61,310 nt of DNA, taken from the NCBI GenBank assembly GCA_043101615.1, contig JBICID010000079.1, positions 1 through 61,310 on the forward strand. Direction: 5' to 3'. Within the stretch, counting starts at the first letter, position 1. Every line of letters begins with the position of its first letter. Origin of the DNA: JBLHKT01 sp043101615 (GTDB lineage Bacteria > Planctomycetota > Phycisphaerae > Phycisphaerales > UBA1924). The position numbers were made by a program, and so were the translations under genes. The notes below the pieces were generated by a model. It searched no databases, was not told where the DNA came from, and worked only from the letters and a program-made list of their open reading frames with translations. Of the stretch, positions 1 to 7,932 are shown in pieces.

Positions 1-12
1 CTCTTCCGATCT
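1..12. other. Illumina adapter remnant
   Basis: The first 12 bases, CTCTTCCGATCT, are identical to the 3' end of the standard Illumina TruSeq adapter. Protein similarity to ABC ATPases resumes immediately after them, so they are not genomic. Confidence 0.93.
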
Positions 13-645
13 CTGCTCAGTCGCGCCTCGGCCCTCAAGAACGTCATGCTGCCGATGCTGTACTCCGCGTCGCGCCTGTTCACCGCCAAGAAGCGGGCCC
101 GCCGGGCGTTGGAGCGGGTCGGTCTGGGCGACCGCATGTCACACCGGCCGAACCAGCTCTCGGGCGGGCAGCGTCAGCGTGTGGCGGTGGCCCGCGCGCT
201 GGTGAACGACCCGGCCATCCTTCTGGCCGACGAGCCGACGGGCAACCTGGACTCCACGACGACCATCGAGATCATCCAGCTCTTCAAGGAGCTGCACGAC
301 GCGGGCCAGACCATCATCATCGTCACGCACGAGGAGGACGTCGCCGGGCACGCCCAGCGGATCGTGCGCCTGCGTGACGGCAAGGTCGTCTCGGACAACC
401 CGACCGGGGACGACCCGATCCACCGCGACTGGCTGCGCACCATGGCCGAGGGCCACACCACCCACTTCGACGCCCGGCCCGCCGGCTCGCACGACGACGA
501 GTCCACCAACGTCATCTCCAAGACCCTCGAGGACGCGCCGGGCGAGTCCGGGGCGCACGGGGGCACGAACGGGCACGCCAACGGGCACGCCTCGGGCGAG
601 GTCACGCCCAAGCCGTCGCCCGAGCAGGAAGGGGCCGCGCGATGA
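13..645 (+). CDS. MacB/LolD-type ABC transporter ATPase, 5'-truncated
   Basis: This is the ATP-binding subunit of a MacB-family exporter, which drives the permease encoded next from the cytoplasmic side. The visible part opens just after the Q-loop (LLSRASALKNV). It contains the signature LSGGQRQRVAVARAL (from about visible residue 49), Walker B LLADEPTGNLD and the H-loop VTHEE. Walker A is missing because the contig starts inside the gene. After the fold comes an extra tail of about 80 residues with a Gly/His/Asn-rich stretch HGGTNGHANGHASGE, which is unusual for the family and could bind metal. The stop overlaps the permease start (ATGA), indicating translational coupling. The family assignment is firm; the substrate is unknown. 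Confidence 0.92.
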   Translation: MLSRASALKNVMLPMLYSASRLFTAKKRARRALERVGLGDRMSHRPNQLSGGQRQRVAVARALVNDPAILLADEPTGNLDSTTTIEIIQLFKELHDAGQTIIIVTHEEDVAGHAQRIVRLRDGKVVSDNPTGDDPIHRDWLRTMAEGHTTHFDARPAGSHDDESTNVISKTLEDAPGESGAHGGTNGHANGHASGEVTPKPSPEQEGAAR

Positions 646-1910
646 ACCCGCTCGCCATCGTCCTCAAGCCGCTGCTGTTCGTGGTGCGTGTCACGGTGCA
701 GACGGTGTTCCTGGCGCTCGGGCAGATCTGGGCGAACAAGACGCGCTCGGTGCTGACCTGCCTGGGCATCATCTTCGGCGTGGGGGCGGTGATCGCGACG
801 GTCGGGCTGCTGGGCGGGATGAAGGGCTTCGTGCTCAAGGAGTTCGAGAACCTGGGCGCCCGCAAGATGTGGGTGTGGGGCTACGTGCCCGACGAGCTGC
901 GCTCGACCATGAGCTGGTCCGACGCCCGCATCTCCACCTACGAGACGTCCACCATCCTCGACTACGCCCCGGCGGTGTCCTCGCTGACGCCCATGTCGGA
1001 CCGGAGCTGGGACGTGTACTACGACGGCAAGACCATCCGGGGCGTGGAGGTCACCGGCATCTGGCCCGAGTGGCACGAGATCGAGGACCGCACCGTGCTG
1101 TTCGGGCGTCCGTTCTCACAGATCGACATCGACGAGCGCCGCCAGGTCTGCCTGGTCAACGAGGCCGCGGTCGAGGAGCTCGGGCTCGACACCGACCCGA
1201 GCGGGGACTTCATCATCGTGCGCGGGCGCCGCTTCCTGATCGTGGGCCTGGTCGAGACCAAGGACGTCTCGGTCTTCCAGGGCGGGGGCGACTCGCAGGC
1301 GGAGATCCTGATCCCGTTCGAGACGCACAAGATGCTCGACCCGTACTCGTGGACGGTGCTGGTGATGCAGCTGTCCAGCCCGGACAAGGCCGCCGACGCG
1401 GAGGCCGAGGTCCGGGCGTACCTGCGCCGCATCCGCGAGATCGACCCGGGCGACCCGGACACGTTCCGGATCGAGATCCTGCAGAACGCGATCGAGGACT
1501 TCAACAACATCGCGCGGGTCGCGACGCTCGGCGGCGGGTTCGTGGCGCTGATCTCGCTGCTGGTGGGCGGCATCGGCATCATGAACATCATGCTGGTCTC
1601 CGTCTCGGAGCGGACGCGCGAGATCGGGCTGCGCAAGGCGGTGGGGGCCAAGCCGCCGGTGGTGCTGCTGCAGTTCCTGGTCGAGGCGGTCACGCTCTGC
1701 GTCGTGGGCGGGCTGCTGGGGCTCGCCATCGGGCAGGGCGTCATCATCGCCTTCCGGGCCGGGGTGGAGTGGATGTCAGAGGCCTCCGTCCCCGCCGCCG
1801 TGATCCTCGGCGCCGTGCTGACCACGGGCGCGGTCGGCGTGATCTTCGGCATGTTCCCGGCCATCAAGGCCGCCCGGCTCAACCCCATCGACGCGCTCAG
1901 ACACGAGTGA
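642..1910 (+). CDS. MacB/FtsX-type ABC transporter permease
   Basis: This is the inner-membrane subunit of the exporter, 422 residues. It shows the MacB layout: one membrane segment near the N-terminus (about residues 30-60, preceded by IWANKTRSVLTCLG), a periplasmic domain to about residue 285, then three C-terminal FtsX-type segments. The family motifs GGIGIMNIMLVSVSERTREI and GLRKAVGA are present, and the protein ends in the usual ALRHE. The ATG overlaps the ATPase stop. With a TolC-like protein encoded 35 nt downstream, this looks like a tripartite efflux or lipid-export system. Any MacA-like adaptor would lie upstream of the contig. Confidence 0.93.
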   Translation: MNPLAIVLKPLLFVVRVTVQTVFLALGQIWANKTRSVLTCLGIIFGVGAVIATVGLLGGMKGFVLKEFENLGARKMWVWGYVPDELRSTMSWSDARISTYETSTILDYAPAVSSLTPMSDRSWDVYYDGKTIRGVEVTGIWPEWHEIEDRTVLFGRPFSQIDIDERRQVCLVNEAAVEELGLDTDPSGDFIIVRGRRFLIVGLVETKDVSVFQGGGDSQAEILIPFETHKMLDPYSWTVLVMQLSSPDKAADAEAEVRAYLRRIREIDPGDPDTFRIEILQNAIEDFNNIARVATLGGGFVALISLLVGGIGIMNIMLVSVSERTREIGLRKAVGAKPPVVLLQFLVEAVTLCVVGGLLGLAIGQGVIIAFRAGVEWMSEASVPAAVILGAVLTTGAVGVIFGMFPAIKAARLNPIDALRHE

Positions 1911-1945
1911 CCCACGCACAGACCCAGACAGACAGGAGCACACGC

Positions 1946-3835
1946 GTGCCCACGCCATCGCTGCCGACCCGTCCCACCGAGTGCTCCGCCCGCGCCGTCC
2001 TCGCAACCGCCCTGGTGCTTGCCTGGGGCGGGGCGGGGGGGTGCACGAACCCGTTCGGGTCCAGCCCGCTCGACATCGACACCCGTGTCTCGGAGGCCGA
2101 CACCAACCGCGTCCGCTCGCTCAACCTCCGGTCCTACCAGACGCAGACGCTCGAGGAGGCCGTGCGCACGGAGACCGACCCGCAGCAGACCGTCGAGCGT
2201 GCCCTGTCGCGCTCCGGGGAGACGGACCCGGGCGAGCCGATCGAGCTGACGATCGAGGAGGTCCGCGCCGCGACGCTGGCCAACAACCTCGAGCTCAGCG
2301 TCTCGCTGGTGAACCCATCGATCTCCTCGCAGCAGGTCCGGGCCGAGGAGGGGCGCTTCGAGGCCGCGTTCACCCTCGACGCCAGCTGGACCGAGACCGA
2401 CCAGCCGACCGCGACGACGCTCTCGGGCTCGCAGACCCGCTCGCAGTCGGTCACGCCGGGGCTCAGGATCCCGCTGCGGACCGGGGGCAGTGCGGAGGTC
2501 ACGCTGCCGTTCAACCGCTTCGAGACCGACAACGCCTTCGCGACCCTCAACCCGTCCAGCAACGCCGACCTGCAGTTCTCGCTGTCGCACAACCTGCTGC
2601 GCGGCGCGGGGCGACGGGCCACCACGCACGCCCTGCGCATCGCCAACTACAACCTGCAGATATCGCAGGCCCAGACCAAGCTCGCGGTGATCCGTCAGCT
2701 CGCGGCCTCGGACCGGGCCTACTGGCGCCTGTACGCCGCACAGCGCGCCCTGGACGTGCGCGTGCAGCAGTACGAGCTGGCCCGCGAGCAGTACGACCGT
2801 GCCGTCCGCCTGTTCGACGCGGGCCAGACCGCGCAGATCGAGGTCGTCCGCTCGCAGTCGGGCCTGGCCGACCGCGTGGAGCAGGTCATCCGGGCTCAGA
2901 ACGCCGCGCTGCTCGCCGAACGCACGCTCAAGCGGCTGCTGAACCTGCCCGGTCTGGACGTGGACTCTCCGACGCCGATCGTGGCGTTGTCGCCGCCCGA
3001 CCCGGTCCGCTACCGGTTCGACACGAGCGAGCTGGCGGGGGCCGCGATCGACAACCGCATGGAGATGCTGGAGCTGGAGCTGCGCCTGGCGTCCGACGCC
3101 GCGACCGAGGCCCTGGCCCGCAACAACGCCCTGCCCCTGCTGGCGATGAGCTACACCTACCGCATCAACGGCCTGGGCGGCACCGAGGGCGACGCGTTCG
3201 AGTCGCTGGAGGACAACAACTTCGAAGACTGGTCCATCGGCCTGACCTCCGAGATCCCGCTGGGCAACGAGGAGCGCAAGGCCGAGATCACCCGGGCGGT
3301 GCTCACGCGACTGCAGCGCCTCGCCTCGCGCGAGGACCGCGCCCAGGCCATCACCAAGGAGGTCTACGACGCCGCGGACACACTGGCGTCCAACTGGCAG
3401 CGGATCCTCGCGGCCCGTGAGTCGGTCATCCTCAACACCCGCCTGCTGGAGGCCGAGCAGAACCAGTTCGAGAACCAGGCCAACACCGCGACCGACGTGC
3501 TGGACGCCGACACGCAGCTCGCCCAGGCCCGCCTGACCGAGATCGACGCGATCGTGGAGTACCAGATCGCCCAGATCGACCTGGCCTTCGCCACCGGCAC
3601 CCTGCTGGGGGCCGCACGCCTCGAGTTCGACACCCCGGACGCGGACGACGTCCCGGAGACCTACGAGCCCCAGCGGTGGTACCACCCCGCCTCGGGGATC
3701 CTGCCCGTGGACGAGGACCCCGAGACCGTCCCCCCGCTCGGCTCGGGCGGGTCCCCCACGCCCGATCACGACACGCCCGACGCCGTCACGCCCCCCGGCG
3801 CCCCGGCGCCCGAGGGCGAGGCGGGCGAGGGGTGA
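1946..3835 (+). CDS. TolC-like outer membrane efflux lipoprotein
   Basis: This is an outer-membrane channel of the TolC/OEP family, 629 residues. The chosen start is GTG, 7 nt after AGGAG (1934-1938). It gives a leader ending in the lipobox AGGC, so the mature protein should be lipid-anchored at Cys. Long helical stretches rich in Ala, Gln, Arg and Glu (for example NLQISQAQTKLAVIRQLAAS and EAEQNQFENQANTATDVLDA) are typical of the periplasmic coiled-coil barrel. The last 60 residues are Pro/Gly/Asp-rich and low in complexity. An upstream in-frame GTG at 1907 overlaps the permease stop and is an alternative start, but it lacks the spaced ribosome-binding site. It probably forms a pump with the two preceding genes. 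Confidence 0.9.
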   Translation: MPTPSLPTRPTECSARAVLATALVLAWGGAGGCTNPFGSSPLDIDTRVSEADTNRVRSLNLRSYQTQTLEEAVRTETDPQQTVERALSRSGETDPGEPIELTIEEVRAATLANNLELSVSLVNPSISSQQVRAEEGRFEAAFTLDASWTETDQPTATTLSGSQTRSQSVTPGLRIPLRTGGSAEVTLPFNRFETDNAFATLNPSSNADLQFSLSHNLLRGAGRRATTHALRIANYNLQISQAQTKLAVIRQLAASDRAYWRLYAAQRALDVRVQQYELAREQYDRAVRLFDAGQTAQIEVVRSQSGLADRVEQVIRAQNAALLAERTLKRLLNLPGLDVDSPTPIVALSPPDPVRYRFDTSELAGAAIDNRMEMLELELRLASDAATEALARNNALPLLAMSYTYRINGLGGTEGDAFESLEDNNFEDWSIGLTSEIPLGNEERKAEITRAVLTRLQRLASREDRAQAITKEVYDAADTLASNWQRILAARESVILNTRLLEAEQNQFENQANTATDVLDADTQLAQARLTEIDAIVEYQIAQIDLAFATGTLLGAARLEFDTPDADDVPETYEPQRWYHPASGILPVDEDPETVPPLGSGGSPTPDHDTPDAVTPPGAPAPEGEAGEG

Positions 3836-3918
3836 GTCGTGCATGAAATCGGCGTGAAGTCGCCCGAATCGACGCGTCCGCGGTCAACTCGCGCGCGCGA
3901 GCGTCCGATGCAGGCCCC

Positions 3919-4185
3919 ATGCCACACCACCCCGCCGACGAGACCGCAGCGAACCCCGCACACAACAGCGTACTCGCCTCCCTCGAACCGGCGGCTCCTC
4001 CCTCCAGCCTCATCGAGCTCCACGCCATCGCGGCCGACGCCAACGAGCTGGTCTCCCGCATCCACGCCGGCCAGGGCACCGACCTGGGCGAGCTGATCCG
4101 ACGCTCCATCGATGAGCGCCCGGTCCAGGGGCCCGACGAGCGCCCCGGGGAACTCGCGCCCGAGACCCTCAAGACCGCGGCCTGA
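3919..4185 (+). CDS. Small hypothetical protein, 88 aa
   Basis: I do not recognise this protein. It fills most of the 406-bp gap between the TolC-like gene and rmlA. Almost every codon ends in G or C, as in neighbouring real genes, which supports coding. The N-terminal 30 residues are Pro/Ala-rich, followed by a predicted amphipathic helix (SLIELHAIAADANELVSRIH) and an acidic C-terminus. It has no signal peptide, membrane segment or cysteines. No good Shine-Dalgarno precedes the ATG. A competing minus-strand frame of 128 residues covers the same region but has less convincing composition. Confidence 0.6.
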   Translation: MPHHPADETAANPAHNSVLASLEPAAPPSSLIELHAIAADANELVSRIHAGQGTDLGELIRRSIDERPVQGPDERPGELAPETLKTAA

Positions 4186-4192
4186 CCGGCCT

Positions 4193-4198
4193 CTACGC
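4193..4198 (+). promoter_or_regulatory. Possible -10 element of rmlA
   Basis: TACGCT fits the TANNNT pattern seen elsewhere in this window. It lies about 43 nt before the rmlA ATG, which also has a GAAAGG ribosome-binding site, so it would give a short leader. No clear -35 is visible. Confidence 0.3.
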
Positions 4199-4241
4199 TT
4201 CCGCCTCACGATTCGCACGCCCAGATCCGAAAGGCACACCC

Positions 4242-4997
4242 ATGAAGGGCGTCATCCTCGCAGGCGGGCTCGGCACCAGGCTCCGCCCGCTCACCCTGGT
4301 CACCAACAAGCACCTGCTGCCGGTCTACGACCGGCCCATGGTCTACTACCCCATCCAGACCCTCATCGAGGCCGGCATCACCGAGGTGCTCGTCGTCACC
4401 GGCGGCGAGCACGCGGGCGACTTCCTCAAGCTGCTCAAGAACGGCAAGCAGCTCGGGCTGACCCACCTCGAGTACGCCTACCAGGAGGGCGAGGGCGGCA
4501 TCGCCGACGCGCTCCGGCTGGCCGAGGACTTCGCCGACGGCGACCCCGTCGCGGTCGTGCTGGGCGACAACATCATCGAGGGCTCGATCCGGCACGCCGT
4601 CGAGGCCTACCGGGCCCAGGGCGGGGGCGCCAAGGTGCTGCTGAAGCGGGTGCCCGACCCGCACCGCTTCGGCGTCTGCCGCTTCAACGACGACGGCTCG
4701 ATCGCGGAGATCATCGAGAAGCCCAAGGACCCGCCCTCGGACCTCGCGGTGACCGGGTTCTACTTCTACGACGCGCGCGTGTTCGACATCTGCAACGGGC
4801 TGGAGCCCTCCAGGCGGGGCGAGCTCGAGATCACCGACGTCAACAACGACTACCTCCGGCGCGGCGAGCTCACCCACGACGTGCTCGAGGGCTGGTGGAC
4901 CGACGCGGGCACCATCGAGTCGCTGTACCGGGCCACACGCCTGGTCGCGGAAAAGTCGGGCGACTCCGGTTCGGGCCCGGGCGCGGGGGAGGGCTGA
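4242..4997 (+). CDS. rfbA: Glucose-1-phosphate thymidylyltransferase (RmlA family)
   Basis: This sugar-nucleotide transferase would make dTDP-glucose from glucose-1-phosphate and dTTP, the first step to dTDP-rhamnose and related sugars. The N-terminal nucleotide-binding loop LAGGLGTRLRPLT, the VVLGDNIIEG metal-site segment and the EKPKDPPSDLAVTGFYFYD motif are all conserved. At 251 residues it is slightly shorter than classical RmlA (about 290) and lacks the C-terminal extension, as in the short RmlA class. The next gene starts directly after the stop (TGAATG) and encodes an RmlC-like epimerase. The family is certain; the exact sugar specificity is not. Confidence 0.9.
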   Translation: MKGVILAGGLGTRLRPLTLVTNKHLLPVYDRPMVYYPIQTLIEAGITEVLVVTGGEHAGDFLKLLKNGKQLGLTHLEYAYQEGEGGIADALRLAEDFADGDPVAVVLGDNIIEGSIRHAVEAYRAQGGGAKVLLKRVPDPHRFGVCRFNDDGSIAEIIEKPKDPPSDLAVTGFYFYDARVFDICNGLEPSRRGELEITDVNNDYLRRGELTHDVLEGWWTDAGTIESLYRATRLVAEKSGDSGSGPGAGEG

Positions 4998-5498
4998 ATG
5001 TCTCTGACCCTCAAGGGCATACCCAGGCTCGCCGGCGCCACCTTCCCGGACGCCCACGCCAGGGCCGCCCACGACCACACCCCGGTCCTGATCCCGCTGG
5101 CCTACTACACCGACGACCGCGGCTTCTCGCTGATGAACCTGTTCACCGGCGTCCTGCAGGGCGGGCAGTCCAACGTGTCCACCCAGCACCCCGGCGTCGT
5201 GAAGGCCTGGCACCGGCACGCCAAGCAGACCGACTTCTGGATCTGCACGCACGGGCACCTCAAGGTCGGCGTGCACGACCAGGACTCCGGCGTCGCCTGG
5301 CACGCCGTCATCGGGGAGCGCAACCCCGCCTGCGTCGTCATCCCGCCCACGCTCTGGCACGGCGCCGCGACCGTGGGGTCCGAGCCGGCCACGCTGCTGT
5401 ACTACGTCACGCACGAGTTCGACCCGAGCGCCCCGGACGAGGAACGCCGCCCGCACGACGAGCCGGCCGGCTTCCCCTGGCACGTGCAGCACCGCTGA
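4998..5498 (+). CDS. dTDP-4-dehydrorhamnose 3,5-epimerase-like cupin
   Basis: This 166-residue single cupin domain resembles RmlC, which epimerises dTDP-4-keto-6-deoxyglucose at C3 and C5. Supporting features are the DDRGFSLMNLF opening, the WHRHAKQTDFW strand with clustered His, and the PPTLWHGAATVG segment at the distal end of the barrel. It sits directly behind rmlA with no gap, which supports a shared sugar pathway. The remaining genes, RmlB and RmlD, are not in the window. It is shorter than most RmlC proteins (about 180), so it could also be a sugar-binding cupin with altered activity. Confidence 0.78.
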   Translation: MSLTLKGIPRLAGATFPDAHARAAHDHTPVLIPLAYYTDDRGFSLMNLFTGVLQGGQSNVSTQHPGVVKAWHRHAKQTDFWICTHGHLKVGVHDQDSGVAWHAVIGERNPACVVIPPTLWHGAATVGSEPATLLYYVTHEFDPSAPDEERRPHDEPAGFPWHVQHR

Positions 5499-5586
5499 GG
5501 GGCCCCACGGGGCTCGCGCTGCACATCCCGGGCGAGGCGTGCTAGGCTCAGAGGCGACTTTTTTCCCTCAGCCACGAAGGCGCCAC

Positions 5587-6609
5587 GTGACCACCGCTCC
5601 CGACCCCGCCCCGCTCTCCGCCGTGGACGCGACCGCGCGCGTCCACGACGCCGTCCTCGACCTGCTCCCCGGCGTGCACAACCCGACGCCCCTGGTGCGT
5701 GTCCGCGGCTCGCTGGATGCCGCCGGGATCGACCTGCCCGGCTACGCCCTGTACGCCAAGCTGGAGTGGCTGAACCCGTTCGGATCGGTCAAGGACCGGA
5801 TCGCCGCGGCTCTGATCGCCGAGCTCGAGGAGCGGGGCGAGCTCGACGCGGACCGGACCATCCTCGAGCCCACCAGCGGGAACACCGGGCTGGCCCTGGC
5901 CCTGGTGGCGGCGGCAAGGGGCTACCCGATGCACGCCATCGTGCCCGACAAGGCCCCGCTCACCAAGAAGGCCCTGCTGCGTCTGGCGGGGGCCACCCTG
6001 GAGACCCTGCCCCGCGACGCGACCCCCGCGCCGGGCCATCGCGACGCGGGCGTCAGCCACGCCGCATCACGGATGGAGGCCGAGCCGGGGCGCTTCGCCT
6101 TCGCCAACCAGTACGCCAGCCACGCCAACGTGACCGCCCACTTCGAGACCACCGGGCCCGAGATCTGGCGCCAGACCGAGGGGCGGGTCACCCACCTGTT
6201 CGCCTCGCTGGGCACCACCGGCACCATCGTGGGCTCGGCCCGCTACCTCAAGCAGCAGAACCCCGACGTCCGCGTCGTCTGCGTCGTTCCGGACGAAGAC
6301 CACGACGTGCCCGGCGTGCGCACCAGGGCCCAGCTCGCCTCCGACGAGCTGCTGGACGAGTCGGTGATCGACGAGTTCGTGGTGGTGGAGCACCCCGCGG
6401 CCTACGACGCCGCGCTCGACGCCGCCCGGCGCGACGCCCTGCTCGCCGGCCCCTCCGCGGGGCTCATTCTTGAGGGCGCCCGTCGCGTGCTGAATCGGGA
6501 CACCCCGGGGCAGGGCTGCGGCGTGATGATCTTCTGCGACGACGCCCTGAAGTACATCGACCACTTCATCAAGCACCGCCCGGACCTGGCGGAGGGCACC
6601 ACGCCCTGA
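5587..6609 (+). CDS. Cysteine synthase-family PLP enzyme
   Basis: This fold-type II PLP enzyme of the cysteine synthase/cystathionine beta-synthase family has 340 residues. The PLP lysine is in NPFGSVKDRIA, the substrate-binding loop is TSGNTG, and the phosphate-binding loop is GTTGTI. The probable activity is O-acetylserine or O-phosphoserine sulfhydrylation in the cytoplasm. The chosen start is GTG at 5587, preceded 6 nt away by GAAGG. The longer reading from 5539 adds a Phe/Pro/Arg tail not typical of the family. The insertion LETLPRDATPAPGHRDAG is slightly longer than in CysK. A serine acetyltransferase partner is not present here. Confidence 0.87.
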   Translation: MTTAPDPAPLSAVDATARVHDAVLDLLPGVHNPTPLVRVRGSLDAAGIDLPGYALYAKLEWLNPFGSVKDRIAAALIAELEERGELDADRTILEPTSGNTGLALALVAAARGYPMHAIVPDKAPLTKKALLRLAGATLETLPRDATPAPGHRDAGVSHAASRMEAEPGRFAFANQYASHANVTAHFETTGPEIWRQTEGRVTHLFASLGTTGTIVGSARYLKQQNPDVRVVCVVPDEDHDVPGVRTRAQLASDELLDESVIDEFVVVEHPAAYDAALDAARRDALLAGPSAGLILEGARRVLNRDTPGQGCGVMIFCDDALKYIDHFIKHRPDLAEGTTP

Positions 6610-6623
6610 CGACGGGTTCTCCC

Positions 6624-6629
6624 TAGAGT
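6624..6629 (+). promoter_or_regulatory. Leaderless-type -10 of the DUF2071 gene
   Basis: TAGAGT lies 4 nt before the GTG start at 6634, too close for a ribosome-binding site. This suggests transcription starts at or next to the start codon. Confidence 0.5.
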
Positions 6630-6633
6630 CCCC

Positions 6634-7398
6634 GTGTCCGCCATCGCCTCCTCGCTGCGTGAGACCGAGCACCGCCCGTGGCCACTGCCGAAGCGCCCGT
6701 GGGCGATGGCGATGTCGTGGCACGACCTGCTGTTCGCGCACTGGGAGGTCGACCCCGCGCTCTTGGAGCGCGCCCTGCCCGAGCCCCTCACCCCGGACCT
6801 GTTCGAGGGGCGCGCGTACGTCGGCGTGGTGCCGTTCCGCATGTCCGGCGTCCGGGCCCGCTTCCTGCCCCCGGTCCCGGGGTGCGGGGCGTTCCCGGAG
6901 CTCAACGTCCGGACCTACGTCACCGTCGGCGGCAAGCCGGGGGTCTACTTCTTCTCGCTCGACGCCACGTGCACCCCCGCGATCGAGACCGCCCGGCGGA
7001 CGTTCGCCCTGAACTATCTCAAGTCGCGGATGGCGTGCGCCCGCGAGGGCGACAGCGTGACCTACGCGTGCGCGCGCACGGACCGTCGCGCCCCGCCCGG
7101 CGAGTTCCGGGGCGTCTACGCCCCCGTCTCCGAGCCGTTCCACGCCGAGGCGGGCTCGCTGGAGCACTTCCTGACCGAGCGGTACGCCCTGTACACCGCT
7201 TCCGGGGGGATCGTCCGACGCGGGGAGATCCACCACCCGCGCTGGCCCCTGCGCCGTGCACGGGCCGAGATCCGCACGTGCGACATGACCCGCCTGCTGG
7301 ACCTCGCGCTCGAGGGCCCGGCGTGCTCGCTGCTGTTCGTGGACCGCATCGACGTTCCGGCGTGGCTGCCCGTCCGCACCGACCGGGAGGACGCGTGA
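6634..7398 (+). CDS. DUF2071 (YqjF-like) protein
   Basis: The 254 residues match the DUF2071 family of unknown function. Shared features are the N-terminal WPLPKRPWAMAMSWHDLLFAH, the LPEPLTPDLFEGRAYVGVVP segment, FPELNVRTYVTVGGKPGVYF and the FHAEAGSLEHFLTERYALY region. No signal peptide or membrane segments are visible. The start is GTG, only 4 nt after a TAGAGT hexamer. The stop overlaps the next start (GTGA), so the DUF2071 and DCC proteins are probably made together. The molecular function is unknown; nothing in the sequence shows a catalytic site. Confidence 0.88.
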   Translation: MSAIASSLRETEHRPWPLPKRPWAMAMSWHDLLFAHWEVDPALLERALPEPLTPDLFEGRAYVGVVPFRMSGVRARFLPPVPGCGAFPELNVRTYVTVGGKPGVYFFSLDATCTPAIETARRTFALNYLKSRMACAREGDSVTYACARTDRRAPPGEFRGVYAPVSEPFHAEAGSLEHFLTERYALYTASGGIVRRGEIHHPRWPLRRARAEIRTCDMTRLLDLALEGPACSLLFVDRIDVPAWLPVRTDREDA

Positions 7399-7838
7399 CC
7401 GGCCTGCCCGCCAACCACCCGCCCGTCGTGCTCTACGACGGGCACTGCGCCTTCTGCGACGCGGGCGTGCAGTGGCTGCTGCGGCGCGATCGCGAGGGCG
7501 TGCTCCGCTTCGCCTCGCTGCAGTCCGAGGCCGGGGGGGCCCTGCTGGACCGCTTGAGCATCCCCAACGACATGAGCACGATGGTGCTCGTCGAGGACGG
7601 GGAGGCCCACCTCCGCTCCCGGGCGGGGCTGCGGACCCTGCGCCACCTCGGCTGGCCCTGGCGTGCGCTGTCGTGGGCGCGTGTGCTGCCCCGCTGGCTG
7701 ACCGACCCCGTCTACCGGCTGATCGCGCGCCACCGCTACCGGCTGTCCGGGAGGCGGGACGCCTGTCGCATGCCGGACCCGGAGATCCGAAATCGATTCC
7801 TCGACTCCGCAGAGGATCTCCGCGTCTTGGAGGGCTGA
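7395..7838 (+). CDS. DCC family thiol-disulfide oxidoreductase-like protein (DUF393)
   Basis: This small protein of 147 residues belongs to the DCC1/DUF393 family, named after the motif that reads YDGHCAFCDAGVQWLLRRD here (CxxC redox pair near residue 15). The segment RSRAGLRTLRHLGWPW and the C-terminal RHRYRLSGRRDACRMPD are also family-typical. A thioredoxin-like redox role is commonly proposed but not proven. The GTG start overlaps the stop of the DUF2071 gene. The stop is followed within 40 nt by the promoter of the metal-uptake operon. Confidence 0.88.
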   Translation: MTGLPANHPPVVLYDGHCAFCDAGVQWLLRRDREGVLRFASLQSEAGGALLDRLSIPNDMSTMVLVEDGEAHLRSRAGLRTLRHLGWPWRALSWARVLPRWLTDPVYRLIARHRYRLSGRRDACRMPDPEIRNRFLDSAEDLRVLEG

Positions 7839-7871
7839 ATCGGGAGTGCACGGGGCCTCGGACTGAATGCC

Positions 7872-7900
7872 TTGACTTCAAATGTAGCCAATGCTACATT
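7872..7900 (+). promoter_or_regulatory. Sigma-70-type promoter of the metal-uptake operon
   Basis: A -35 TTGACT (7872-7877) and a -10 TACATT (7895-7900) are separated by exactly 17 bp. They lie 33 nt before the lipoprotein ATG at 7933, which has GGAG 9 nt upstream. The metalloregulator-like dyad occupies the spacer and the -10, so a bound repressor would block RNA polymerase. Confidence 0.75.
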
Positions 7901-7901
7901 T
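7880..7901. promoter_or_regulatory. Operator dyad (predicted DtxR/MntR- or Fur-class site)
   Basis: AAATGTAGC-CAAT-GCTACATTT is a perfect 9+9 bp inverted repeat with a 4-bp centre, AT-rich in a GC-rich genome. It overlaps the -10 box of a metal ABC transporter operon, a typical location for an Mn/Fe/Zn-responsive repressor site. No free-standing regulator gene is nearby. The permeases carry DtxR-like tails instead. Confidence 0.72.
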
Positions 7902-7932
7902 TTCACCGCCCACCTCACCCGGAGCCGTTGCC

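Noticed and set aside
1019..3844. Minus-strand open frame of 941 codons
   Set aside because: It is a shadow of the permease and TolC-like genes on the other strand.
7891..7932. Upstream ATG extension of the metal-binding lipoprotein
   Set aside because: It lies inside the operator and -10 box and would destroy the lipoprotein signal at the N-terminus.
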